Below the pieces are notes generated by a model. It saw only the letters and a list, made by a program, of their open reading frames with translations, ran no database searches and had not been told where the DNA came from. Of a stretch of 64,000 nucleotides of DNA, positions 17,964-24,963 are shown piece by piece. Numbering within the stretch: position 1 is the stretch's first letter; every line of letters begins with the position of its first letter. Location of the stretch: the NCBI RefSeq assembly GCF_003030345.1, contig NZ_CP028158.1, positions 4,402,001 to 4,466,000 on the forward strand. Direction: 5' to 3'. Origin of the DNA: Plantactinospora sp. BC1 (GTDB taxonomy: Bacteria > Actinomycetota > Actinomycetes > Mycobacteriales > Micromonosporaceae). The position numbers were made by a program, and so were the translations under genes.

Positions 17964-18037
17964 GCCGCCTTAGCTCAGTCGGTCAGAGCGACGCACTCGT
18001 AATGCGTAGGTCGACGGTTCGATTCCGTCAGGCGGCT
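17964..18037 (+). tRNA. tRNA-Thr (anticodon CGT)
   Basis: A 74-nt cloverleaf: acceptor stem GCCGCCT/AGGCGGC, D stem GCTC/GAGC, anticodon stem ACGCA/TGCGT around loop CTCGTAA (anticodon CGT, reading ACG threonine codons), and T stem GACGG/CCGTC with TTCGATT loop. All stems pair perfectly. The 3' CCA is not encoded. Confidence 0.97.
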
Positions 18038-18042
18038 CAGTC

Positions 18043-18081
18043 GAAGCGGTGCCCTGGTCGAACTGTTCAGGGCACCGCTTC
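18043..18081 (+). terminator. Hairpin terminator of tRNA-Thr
   Basis: GAAGCGGTGCCCTG at 18043-18056 and its exact complement at 18068-18081 form a 14-bp stem with an 11-nt loop starting five bases after the tRNA. No T run follows, as is common in actinomycetes. Confidence 0.8.
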
Positions 18082-18171
18082 ATTGCGTCGGCCACCGCCG
18101 CTGTCGCCGGCCGAGATGATCAGCGAGCGAGCACCAACCAGGATCCGCAACCTACCTGGAAGGTCAACAGG

Positions 18172-18357
18172 ATGACTCCGCCTTCTGCACACCGGGACCA
18201 GACGTGCACCTGGAAGCCATCCCGTCAGGAGTGGGACGCGTTCGTAGAACGTCAGCTTGACGAACTCGGACTCACCTACGGAGAGCTGGCGGATCAGGCC
18301 GCCCGACGGGACTTCCGGTCTCCCGAGGCGCTTGTCCTCTGGACGATGATCGGGTGA
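18172..18357 (+). CDS. Small actinomycete protein, 61 residues, unknown function
   Basis: A small acidic-helical protein with the pattern KPSRQEWDAFVERQLDEL, then LTYGELADQAARRDF and an ending LWTMIG. I recall a recurrent small protein of this shape in actinomycete accessory DNA, often encoded before an ImmA/IrrE-type metallopeptidase gene, but no name is attached. ATG 18172 lies 90 bp beyond the tRNA hairpin with a weak site. Its TGA overlaps the next GTG (GTGA), which points to translational coupling. Confidence 0.6.
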   Translation: MTPPSAHRDQTCTWKPSRQEWDAFVERQLDELGLTYGELADQAARRDFRSPEALVLWTMIG

Positions 18358-18524
18358 GCCGGAGCGGACCGGGCAGAGTTGCCGAGCGGTTCGCCGATGA
18401 CCTCATCAGCATGTTGCCGTACGGTGTGCGACCCGACCCCTCGGCTCTGGTGGTTGCCGGCTGCGGGCAGGCGCCGACCGGCATCGACGACCACCCGCGG
18501 GCAGGCCGTTCGGGCCCGAAATAG
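18354..18524 (+). CDS. Coupled 56-residue mini-gene, perhaps a truncated relic
   Basis: It starts with GTG 18354, overlapping the previous stop by four bases, and reads through to TAG 18524. The product begins SRSGPGRVAERFADDLISMLPYG and ends in a polar tail GRSGPK. The start of such second genes in related loci resembles the N-terminus of longer metallopeptidase-like proteins, so this may be a truncated remnant; that is inference. No domain can be named. Confidence 0.4.
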   Translation: MSRSGPGRVAERFADDLISMLPYGVRPDPSALVVAGCGQAPTGIDDHPRAGRSGPK

Positions 18525-18654
18525 CGGAACACCCCGGCACGGAGGGTTAGTGGGCGGACAATTCGGGTACGGCGGGTAGACGCGACCTACGCATGCCGGT
18601 TGCGTCGGGTACGACGGCTGCGGCGCCGGCATCCGCTGAGCCTGGGAGGCGACG

Positions 18655-19173
18655 ATGATGGAGAGCCGAGTCAAGGTGCTCGGGCACCCGGTCCATCCGA
18701 TGCTGGTGATGTTCCCGATCGCCCTCTTCGTGTCCGCCACGATCTTCGACGTCATCGACGTGGCCGGTGGTCCGGCGTTCCTCGGCGAGCTGGCGTACTG
18801 GAACATCCTGGTCGGGCTGATCGGCGGGGTACTGGCGGCGATGGCCGGCGCGGTGGACCTGCTCGCCGTACCGGCCGGGACCCGGGCCAAGCGGGTGGGG
18901 GTGGCGCACGCCTCGACCAACATCGCCGTGCTGCTGCTCTTCGCCGCGGTCTGGGCGGTACGGCTGGCCGCGGACACCCGGGCGGCCGGCGGTGCCCTGG
19001 TCGCGATCGAGGTGGTGGCGGTCGCCGGTGCGGGGCTCGGCGCCTGGTTCGGCGGCGAACTGGTGGACCGGCTCGGCGTCGGGGTGGACCCGGACGCCGA
19101 CCTGAACGCGTCGAGTTCGCTGCGTCCCCGGACCACCGCGGCCGCAGCCGCGGACCGCCCCAAGGAGCGGTGA
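18655..19173 (+). CDS. DUF2231 family membrane protein
   Basis: A 172-residue integral membrane protein with four helices at about residues 13-35, 42-65, 80-100 and 108-128. The opening VLGHPVHPMLVMFPIALF is characteristic of DUF2231, whose two histidines suggest metal or haem contact. ATG 18655 or ATG 18658 follows GGGAGGCGACG. The soluble C-terminal tail ends in DRPKER, and the DNA encoding this ending is the first unit of a 24-bp tandem repeat that runs past the stop codon. Function unknown. Confidence 0.85.
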   Translation: MMESRVKVLGHPVHPMLVMFPIALFVSATIFDVIDVAGGPAFLGELAYWNILVGLIGGVLAAMAGAVDLLAVPAGTRAKRVGVAHASTNIAVLLLFAAVWAVRLAADTRAAGGALVAIEVVAVAGAGLGAWFGGELVDRLGVGVDPDADLNASSSLRPRTTAAAAADRPKER

Positions 19174-19293
19174 CCGGCCGACCCCGAGGAGCGGTGACAT
19201 GCCGATCCCCAAGGAGCGGTGAGCAGCCGATCCCCGAGGAGCGGTGACATGCCGACCCCGAAGAGGAGTGACCGGCCGGCCCCGAGGAGCGGT
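19153..19293 (+). repeat. Six imperfect 24-25 bp tandem repeats spanning a gene end
   Basis: Units begin at 19153, 19172, 19196, 19221, 19246 and 19270, each close to GACCGGCCGACCCCGAGGAG followed by CGGT. The first, shorter unit encodes the last residues of the DUF2231 protein and the T of its TGA stop; the others are noncoding. The array fills most of the gap before the Hsp20 gene. Confidence 0.85.
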
Positions 19294-19414
19294 AAGCGAC
19301 CCCCGCCTGGATGCGTTGACCGGCCGCAGGACGGGTACCGGAGGTGGGGGTCGCCGCTCGATGGCGGCACTGGGATCCGACGGGTGGCGGGATCGACGGA
19401 GGGAAGACGGCGGC

Positions 19415-19990
19415 ATGGACGAGCCAGGACGTGGCACCGGAGACCGTGGCTGGGATCCGTTGGGGGAGTTGCAGGCACTCCGTGCGGAACTCGGCCGCCT
19501 GGTCGGCTCCGCGCTGGTCGGGGGCCGGGGCGGGCGGCCCGAGGTCGAGCTGACCCCGGGCGACGACGGCTGGACGGTGGTGGCCCGGCTGCCCGGGGTG
19601 GCCCCGGAGGAGGTCGCCCTGGAACTCGACGACCGCGAGCTGTGCATCCGGGCGCGCTCGGAGGCCGAGGTCAACGCGGACCACGGGATGGCCGGCAGCG
19701 GATCGCAGACCCGGGCCTTCGAGCACCGGGTGCATCTGCCGGCACCGGTCGACCCGGATCGGATCGACGCCGTGATGGATCACGGCCTGCTCACCGTCAC
19801 GCTGCCGAAGGCACCCCGGCCGGGTCGGCGGACCATCACCATCGGCGGCCGGCGGCACGACCCGGGCCAGCGCGCCGGGCGTACGACCGGAGCCGGTGTC
19901 CGGCCCGAGGCCGTGGACCCGGCCGCCGACCGGGAGCTGCACCGGCCGGACACCGCCGCGGGTACCCCGTCCTCCGGGTTCACGGTCTGA
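19415..19990 (+). CDS. Hsp20/alpha-crystallin family small heat shock protein
   Basis: A 191-residue ATP-independent holdase. The alpha-crystallin domain spans about residues 43-140: VELTPGDDGWTVVARLPGVAPEEVALELDD, then LCIRARSE, FEHRVHLPAPVDPDRI, and the closing motif HGLLTVTLPKAP. A Pro/Arg-rich C-terminal extension follows. ATG 19415 is supported by GGAGGGA eleven bases upstream. It lies after the tandem repeat array and 22 bp before the glycosyltransferase gene, so the two may share a transcript. The N-terminal arm is short. Confidence 0.88.
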   Translation: MDEPGRGTGDRGWDPLGELQALRAELGRLVGSALVGGRGGRPEVELTPGDDGWTVVARLPGVAPEEVALELDDRELCIRARSEAEVNADHGMAGSGSQTRAFEHRVHLPAPVDPDRIDAVMDHGLLTVTLPKAPRPGRRTITIGGRRHDPGQRAGRTTGAGVRPEAVDPAADRELHRPDTAAGTPSSGFTV

Positions 19991-20012
19991 GCGGGCGGCG
20001 GAACCGGACCCG

Positions 20013-21116
20013 ATGATCGGCAAGGTGCGGGACCTCGTCGACGACGTCGAGCGGATCGCCGTACTCCGGGCGAACGCGCTCGGAGACTTCATTTTCGCGT
20101 TGCCGGCGCTCGACGCGCTGCGGGCCGGTTATCCGGACGCCGAGTTGGTGCTGATCGGCGCGCCGTGGCACGAGCGCCTGCTCCGGGACCGGCCCGGCCC
20201 GGTCGACCGGGTGCTGGTGGTACCGCCCGCGCACGGCATCCGGGTGGCCGGAGCGGGCGAACCGGAGCCGTCGGCGGCGTCGATGGCCCGGTTTCTCGAC
20301 GCCGCCCGCCGGGAGCGGTTCGACCTCGCGCTCCAGATGCACGGCGGCGGGGTGAACTCCAACCCGCTGGTCGCCGACCTCGGTGCCCGGGTGACCGCCG
20401 GGCTGCGCAGCGAGGACGCCCCGCCGCTGGACCGGTGGCTGCGGTACGTCTACTACCAGCCGGAGGTGGTCCGCTATCTGGAGGTCGCCGGTCTGGTCGG
20501 CGCCAGCCCGACCGGCCTGGTGCCCCGGCTCGTCGCCACCGAGGCGGACCTGGCCGAGGCACGCATGGTGCTGGGTGAGCCGGTACGCCCCCGGATCGCC
20601 CTGCACCCGGGGGCGAGCGACCCGCGCCGCCGCTGGCCACCGGAGCGCTTCGCCGAGGTGGCCGACCATCTGGTCGACGACGGGTACGAGGTACTGGTGA
20701 CCGGCACCCCGGACGAGCGGGACCTCGCCGAGCAGGTGGTGGCGGCGGCGCGGCTGCCGGTCCGCTCGGTGGTCGGCGACCTCTCGCTCGGTGGTCTGAT
20801 CGGCTGTTACGCCGGCTGCGAGGTGGTGGTCTCCAACGACACCGGGCCGGTGCACGTCGCCGCCGCGCTGGACACCCCGACGGTCGGCATCTTCTGGGTC
20901 GGCAACGTGATCAACTGTGCGACGCCGCTGCGCGGTCGGCACCGGCCGATCGCCTCGTGGACCCTCAACTGCCCGGTCTGCGGCCGGGACTGTAGCCGGG
21001 AGCTCTATCCGGCCCGGGGCGGTGGCGGCCCGGCCTGCCCGCACCGGGTCTCCTTCGTCACCGACGTACCGGTGCTGGAGGTGCTGGAGGCGGTGGCGGA
21101 TCTGACGGCGCGGTGA
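20013..21116 (+). CDS. Glycosyltransferase family 9, heptosyltransferase-like
   Basis: A 367-residue GT-B enzyme of the ADP-heptose:LPS heptosyltransferase family. The N-terminal half begins IAVLRANALGDFIFALPALDALRAGYP, the usual GT9 opening. The C-terminal half has the donor-site segment HPGASDPRRRWPPERFAEVA and the SNDTGPVHVAAALDTPTVGIF signature. Cysteines near the end (NCPVCGRDCSRE) suggest a metal or disulfide cluster. Actinomycetes have no LPS, so an ADP-heptose-like donor would decorate another glycan or metabolite. It converges with the GT2 gene and the two overlap by 59 bp at their 3' ends. Confidence 0.88.
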   Translation: MIGKVRDLVDDVERIAVLRANALGDFIFALPALDALRAGYPDAELVLIGAPWHERLLRDRPGPVDRVLVVPPAHGIRVAGAGEPEPSAASMARFLDAARRERFDLALQMHGGGVNSNPLVADLGARVTAGLRSEDAPPLDRWLRYVYYQPEVVRYLEVAGLVGASPTGLVPRLVATEADLAEARMVLGEPVRPRIALHPGASDPRRRWPPERFAEVADHLVDDGYEVLVTGTPDERDLAEQVVAAARLPVRSVVGDLSLGGLIGCYAGCEVVVSNDTGPVHVAAALDTPTVGIFWVGNVINCATPLRGRHRPIASWTLNCPVCGRDCSRELYPARGGGGPACPHRVSFVTDVPVLEVLEAVADLTAR

Positions 21117-22038
21117 TTTCCCAGGCTTCCATGGTCCGCTCGGTCACCGTGGTCGGCGCCTCCAGGTGGTACGCGCCGCTGGGCAGGACGCCGGCTCCGG
21201 CGTACCGGGCCATCACGGCGAGCTGGGCGGCCACGTCCTCGCCCTGGTGCCCCGGGTCGAGGCGGGTCCAGAAGTCGAAGCCGCCCGCCGCGCACAGCCG
21301 GGACCGGTCGTAGAGGACGCAGCCGCCGATCCAGGAGACCTTGTACGCCCGCCACCGCCCGGCCGGCAGCCGGCGGGCCTCCGTCACGTGCAGCAGGTTC
21401 GCGGCCGAGTGGATCTGCGCCCGGTCCCACTCCGGCGTCCCGGGATACAGCCGTTCCGGCTCCGGCGGGCCGTCCCACTCGGCGTAGTGCCGATGCGTCT
21501 CCGGCCGTACGTCGTCCAGATAGGAGAGTCCGTGCACCGCGTTGCCGACGAAGCCGCAGTCGAGTTCGCGGATCGCGGTGAGCAGCCGGTCGACGGTGCC
21601 GGGTTCCAGCCAGACGTCGTCGTCGAGGAAGAGCACGTACCGGGCCGCCGAGGCGTCCAGCAGATAGCTGCGGTGTTCGGCCAGGCCCCGCCTCGGCAGC
21701 CGGCGGGTGAGCAGCACCGGATGGCCCCGGTGCCGGAGTACCCGGACCATCGCCGCCGCTGCCGGTCCGGCCCAGCCCGGTTCCCCGTCGGACTGGTCGC
21801 TGACCACCACCCCGAACGCGTCCGACCCGTACCGTCCGGCCGGCGCGCCGTCCTCGGCGGGACGCTGGGCGGCCAGCCCCGCCAGGGTGACGGCGAGTTC
21901 GGCGGGGCGGTTCCGGGTCGGCACCAGCACGTCCAGCAGCCGGGGCGTACGGAATTCGGCCGTGCTGCCCTGGTCGAGCGGCCGGGTGGTCGTCCTCGGC
22001 GTCGCGCCGCCCGGATCGGAACGTGCGGCCGCGCTCAC
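21058..22038 (-). CDS. Glycosyltransferase family 2
   Basis: A 326-residue GT-A enzyme. The N-terminal part has LLDVLVPTRNRPAELAVTLAGL, and the nucleotide-metal motif is VLFLDDDVWLEPGTVDRLL. A later HQGEDVAAQLAVMARY carries the ED-type catalytic pair of GT2 enzymes. No membrane helix is present. GTG 22038 overlaps the stop of the upstream HldE-like gene by four bases, so the two are co-transcribed and coupled. The last 59 bp overlap the convergent GT9 gene. It probably transfers a sugar in the same heptose pathway. Confidence 0.88.
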   Translation of the reverse strand: MSAAARSDPGGATPRTTTRPLDQGSTAEFRTPRLLDVLVPTRNRPAELAVTLAGLAAQRPAEDGAPAGRYGSDAFGVVVSDQSDGEPGWAGPAAAAMVRVLRHRGHPVLLTRRLPRRGLAEHRSYLLDASAARYVLFLDDDVWLEPGTVDRLLTAIRELDCGFVGNAVHGLSYLDDVRPETHRHYAEWDGPPEPERLYPGTPEWDRAQIHSAANLLHVTEARRLPAGRWRAYKVSWIGGCVLYDRSRLCAAGGFDFWTRLDPGHQGEDVAAQLAVMARYAGAGVLPSGAYHLEAPTTVTERTMEAWEITAPSDPPPPPAPPAPVRR

Positions 22039-24053
22039 GCCAACCGGCTCGACCTGGACGTCGCCGGGTGGGTCTCCGCCGAGGCGGGTACGGCCGCCCG
22101 CCCGCCGTCCGGCGCGGTGCCCGGGCCGGCCGCGTCCGGGCTTGCGGCGGCCTCGGCGCGGGCGGCTGCCTGTCGCCGGTCGTCGCCGTGCGAGCGGATC
22201 CGGTCGATCACCGCCGAGGTGGACCGGTCGGGTACGTAGCCCAGGGTGCGGACCTGCCCGCCGAGCCGGCGTACCAGGGGCGCCTCCGGGACCATGTCCG
22301 GCGGGTAGTCGCCGCCCTTGACGTAGACGTCGGGGCGGACCGCCTCGATCAGCCCGGCCGGTGAGTCCTCCTCGAAGACCACGACGTGGTCCACACAGGA
22401 GAGTGCGGCGAGCAGCGCCACCCGGTCCTCCACCGGGTTCACCGGCCGGTCCGGGCCCTTGAGTCGCCGTACGCTCTCGTCCGAGTTGACCGCCACCACC
22501 AGCAGGTCGCCGAGTTGGCGTGCCTGGTCGAGATAGCGCACGTGCCCCCGGTGCAGTACGTCGAAGCAGCCGTTGGTGAAGACGACCGCCCGTCCCTCGG
22601 CCCGGTGCCGCTGCACGAGTTCGACCAGGGCGTCCCGGTCGAGCACGATCCGGGCCGGTTCCCCGTCGGTCGACCCCAGGGCGGCGAGCAGGTCCTCGCG
22701 CAGGCAGACGCAGGTGCCGGTGTCCGAGACGGTGGTGGTCGCGGCGAGCTGGGCCAACTGGGCGGCGGTGGGCAGTGGCGCGTTGGCGGCCAGCGCCAGC
22801 GTCATCGCGGCCAGGTACGCGTCACCGGCGCCGACGGCGTAACTCGCCGGTACCGGAGTCGCGTGGCTGCGCCGGGACCGCCCGTCGGCCCCGCCCACCA
22901 CCGCGCCCTCGGCGTCCAGGGTCACCGCCACCACGTCGGCACCGGTACGTTCCCGCAGCTCGGCGAGGCGGGCCTGGGCGACCAGCGCCCGGCTGGCGCC
23001 GCCGGCCGCGACCGGTCGCCCACCCGCGGCACTCGACGTCTCGTCGCCGGCCACCACGATGTCGTCGCCGGAGACCCCGATCTCGTCACTGGTCACGGTG
23101 AGGCCGTCCCCGCCGCCCGGACCGCCGCCCTCGCCGCCGCCCGGCGGGCTGCCCTCCGGCGTGGTCGAGCCGTCGTCGTCCCGGCCACCGCTCTCGTCGG
23201 CGCCGCCGGAGGCGACCGGCGAGGCTGCGCCCTCGGGTGCGCCCTTTCCGCCGGTGGCGGCCGTCGAGGGGTCGTCCTTCCCGCCGGTGGCCACCGTCGA
23301 GCCGTCCTCGGCGACGCTGACCCGGGTGCCGGCGAGCGCCGTCGTCGGGCTGGCCGGGCCGGCCGACACCGCCTCGTTCAGCAGCCGGGTCGCCTCGGCG
23401 AAGCTCGGGGTCACCACGGTCGGGGCGAGCCCGCGCCAGTAGGCCAGGTCGTGCGCGTCCAGGGCGACCGTGGCGAAGGAGTCGCGGTGCCGGACCAGCC
23501 AGCTCCGTACCGCCTCGGGCAGGGCGCCGAGACCGTAGTCGCAGACCACCAGCGTCGGGGCCTGCCCGTCCCGGTCGGCCCGCAGCTCCTCGGTCGCCCG
23601 GGCGAGCGCGTTCAGCATCCGGTGTACGCCCTCCTCGGGCAGCGTCTCGTCGGCGTCGCCCTCGTCCTCCCGGAGCAGGATCTGGTCGGCGGCGAGCAGT
23701 CGCCGTTTCACCGGGGTCGGCCGGCCGGGCTGGCTGATGGTCCGGTCCCAGACTCCGGCCCGGTCCAGGCAGTCGTGCAGTTCGTCACCGGCCACGTCGG
23801 CGCCGACCGGGGCGACCAGCGCGGCCCGGCCGCCGAGCGCGGTGAGGTTGACGGCGGTGTTCGCCGCGCCACCGGCCGCGGTCAGCCGACGGCGCAGGGT
23901 CAACACCGGCGCCGGGGCCTCCCGGCAGAGCCGGTCCGACTCGGCAAAGCGCCATTCGTCGAGCATGGCGTCGCCGACCACGAGTACGCCCCTGCCGAGC
24001 CAGCTCTCCACCACCGAGGCCAACCGGCGCTGTTCCGCTGCGTCTGTCGCCAT
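22035..24053 (-). CDS. HldE-type bifunctional heptose kinase/adenylyltransferase with large insert
   Basis: A 672-residue protein, about 200 longer than usual HldE. The N-terminal PfkB kinase domain shows AAGGAANTAVNLTALGG (59-75) and the ATP/active-site motif VGAGDAYLAAM (407-417). The C-terminal cytidylyltransferase-fold domain has FTNGCFDVLHRGHVRYLDQ (492-510), VNSDESVRRLKGPDRP and VKGGDYPPDM. Together they would make ADP-heptose from heptose-7-phosphate with a separate phosphatase. Between residues ~235 and 352 the kinase domain is interrupted by a Gly/Ser/Asp-rich low-complexity insert with ATGGKD-type repeats. A polar tail follows the second domain. It is the first gene of a pair with GT2. 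GmhA and GmhB are not in the window. Confidence 0.88.
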   Translation of the reverse strand: MATDAAEQRRLASVVESWLGRGVLVVGDAMLDEWRFAESDRLCREAPAPVLTLRRRLTAAGGAANTAVNLTALGGRAALVAPVGADVAGDELHDCLDRAGVWDRTISQPGRPTPVKRRLLAADQILLREDEGDADETLPEEGVHRMLNALARATEELRADRDGQAPTLVVCDYGLGALPEAVRSWLVRHRDSFATVALDAHDLAYWRGLAPTVVTPSFAEATRLLNEAVSAGPASPTTALAGTRVSVAEDGSTVATGGKDDPSTAATGGKGAPEGAASPVASGGADESGGRDDDGSTTPEGSPPGGGEGGGPGGGDGLTVTSDEIGVSGDDIVVAGDETSSAAGGRPVAAGGASRALVAQARLAELRERTGADVVAVTLDAEGAVVGGADGRSRRSHATPVPASYAVGAGDAYLAAMTLALAANAPLPTAAQLAQLAATTTVSDTGTCVCLREDLLAALGSTDGEPARIVLDRDALVELVQRHRAEGRAVVFTNGCFDVLHRGHVRYLDQARQLGDLLVVAVNSDESVRRLKGPDRPVNPVEDRVALLAALSCVDHVVVFEEDSPAGLIEAVRPDVYVKGGDYPPDMVPEAPLVRRLGGQVRTLGYVPDRSTSAVIDRIRSHGDDRRQAAARAEAAASPDAAGPGTAPDGGRAAVPASAETHPATSRSSRLA

Positions 24054-24229
24054 GTGGCGCGGGTCCCCGGTGCCTGGCCCGACAAACCTGATCCGGTCGC
24101 GCCCGTGCGGCTCGGCGGCGCCCGTACGGCGGTTTTGGCACCTGCCGTACCGGGAACGTCCTTTCCATGAGACATGACTAAACGGTCTCTCAGCACATAT
24201 ACCCCCGTTTCCCAGGAAGGAGAACCGAG

Positions 24230-24778
24230 ATGACCGCGACCTTGCAGGGCAAGCGCATCGCGTTCCTGGCCACCGACGGCGTGGAGGAGGTCGAGTACAC
24301 CCGTCCCCGGGAGGCGGTCGAGGCGGCCGGGGGCCGGGCCGAACTGGTCTCCCTGGAGGGCGGCCGAATCCAGGCCTTCAACCACCTGGACAAGTCCGGG
24401 ACGTACGAGGTCGACACGACCGTCGCCGAGGCGGACCCGGCCGCCTACGACGGCCTGGTGCTGCCCGGCGGGGTGGCCAACCCGGACGCCCTGCGGGCGA
24501 ACCCGGACGCCGTCCGGTTCGTCCGGGCGTTCTTCGACGCCGGCAAGCCGGTCGGGGCGATCTGCCACGCACCCTGGACGATGATCGACGCCGAGGTGGT
24601 CAAGGGGCGGACACTCACCTCCTGGCCGAGCCTGCGGACCGACCTGTCGAACGCGGGCGCGCACTGGGTCGACGAGGAGTGCCACGTCGACAACGGCCTG
24701 GTGACCAGCCGCAAGCCGGACGACCTGCCGGCGTTCTGCGCCAAGCTCGTGGAGGAACTCGCCGAGGGCCGGCACTGA
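24230..24778 (+). CDS. DJ-1/PfpI family protein
   Basis: A 182-residue protein of the type 1 glutamine amidotransferase-like PfpI group. The nucleophilic cysteine is C112 with His next to it in GAICHAPWTMID; the fold's glutamate is in the early DGVEEVEYTRP segment. Such proteins are stress-related proteases, deglycases or chaperones, and the precise activity cannot be assigned. ATG 24230 has an excellent ribosome site (AAGGAGA). A 176-bp gap separates it from the divergent HldE-like gene. It ends just before a perfect hairpin terminator. Confidence 0.92.
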   Translation: MTATLQGKRIAFLATDGVEEVEYTRPREAVEAAGGRAELVSLEGGRIQAFNHLDKSGTYEVDTTVAEADPAAYDGLVLPGGVANPDALRANPDAVRFVRAFFDAGKPVGAICHAPWTMIDAEVVKGRTLTSWPSLRTDLSNAGAHWVDEECHVDNGLVTSRKPDDLPAFCAKLVEELAEGRH

Positions 24779-24787
24779 CCCCGCGCA

Positions 24788-24822
24788 CGGTTCGGCGCCG
24801 GCCGTCGGCCGGCGCCGAACCG
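24788..24822 (+). terminator. Perfect 16-bp hairpin terminator
   Basis: CGGTTCGGCGCCGGCC at 24788-24803 pairs exactly with 24807-24822 around a 3-nt loop, and TTGTCGTC follows. It lies nine bases after the PfpI gene stop. An 18-bp direct repeat of CGGCCCGCGTCGAACTGT follows at about 24832 and 24856. Confidence 0.88.
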
Positions 24823-24963
24823 TTGTCGTCGGCCCGCGTCGAACTGTTGCCGTCCGGCCCGCGTCGAACTGTCGGCGGGCCCGGCGACCTGTCCGGTTTC
24901 CGGCCGGGAGTAGGACGGGGCCGGCGGTAGGCATCTTCTGTGCCATCGGGGGGAGAAGGCACT

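Noticed and set aside
17964-18524. tRNA-based integrative element or attachment site
   Set aside because: No integrase gene or repeated tRNA end was found in the window, so the idea rests only on location.
19153-19293. CRISPR array
   Set aside because: The units are contiguous with no unique spacers and vary in sequence, so this is a tandem minisatellite.
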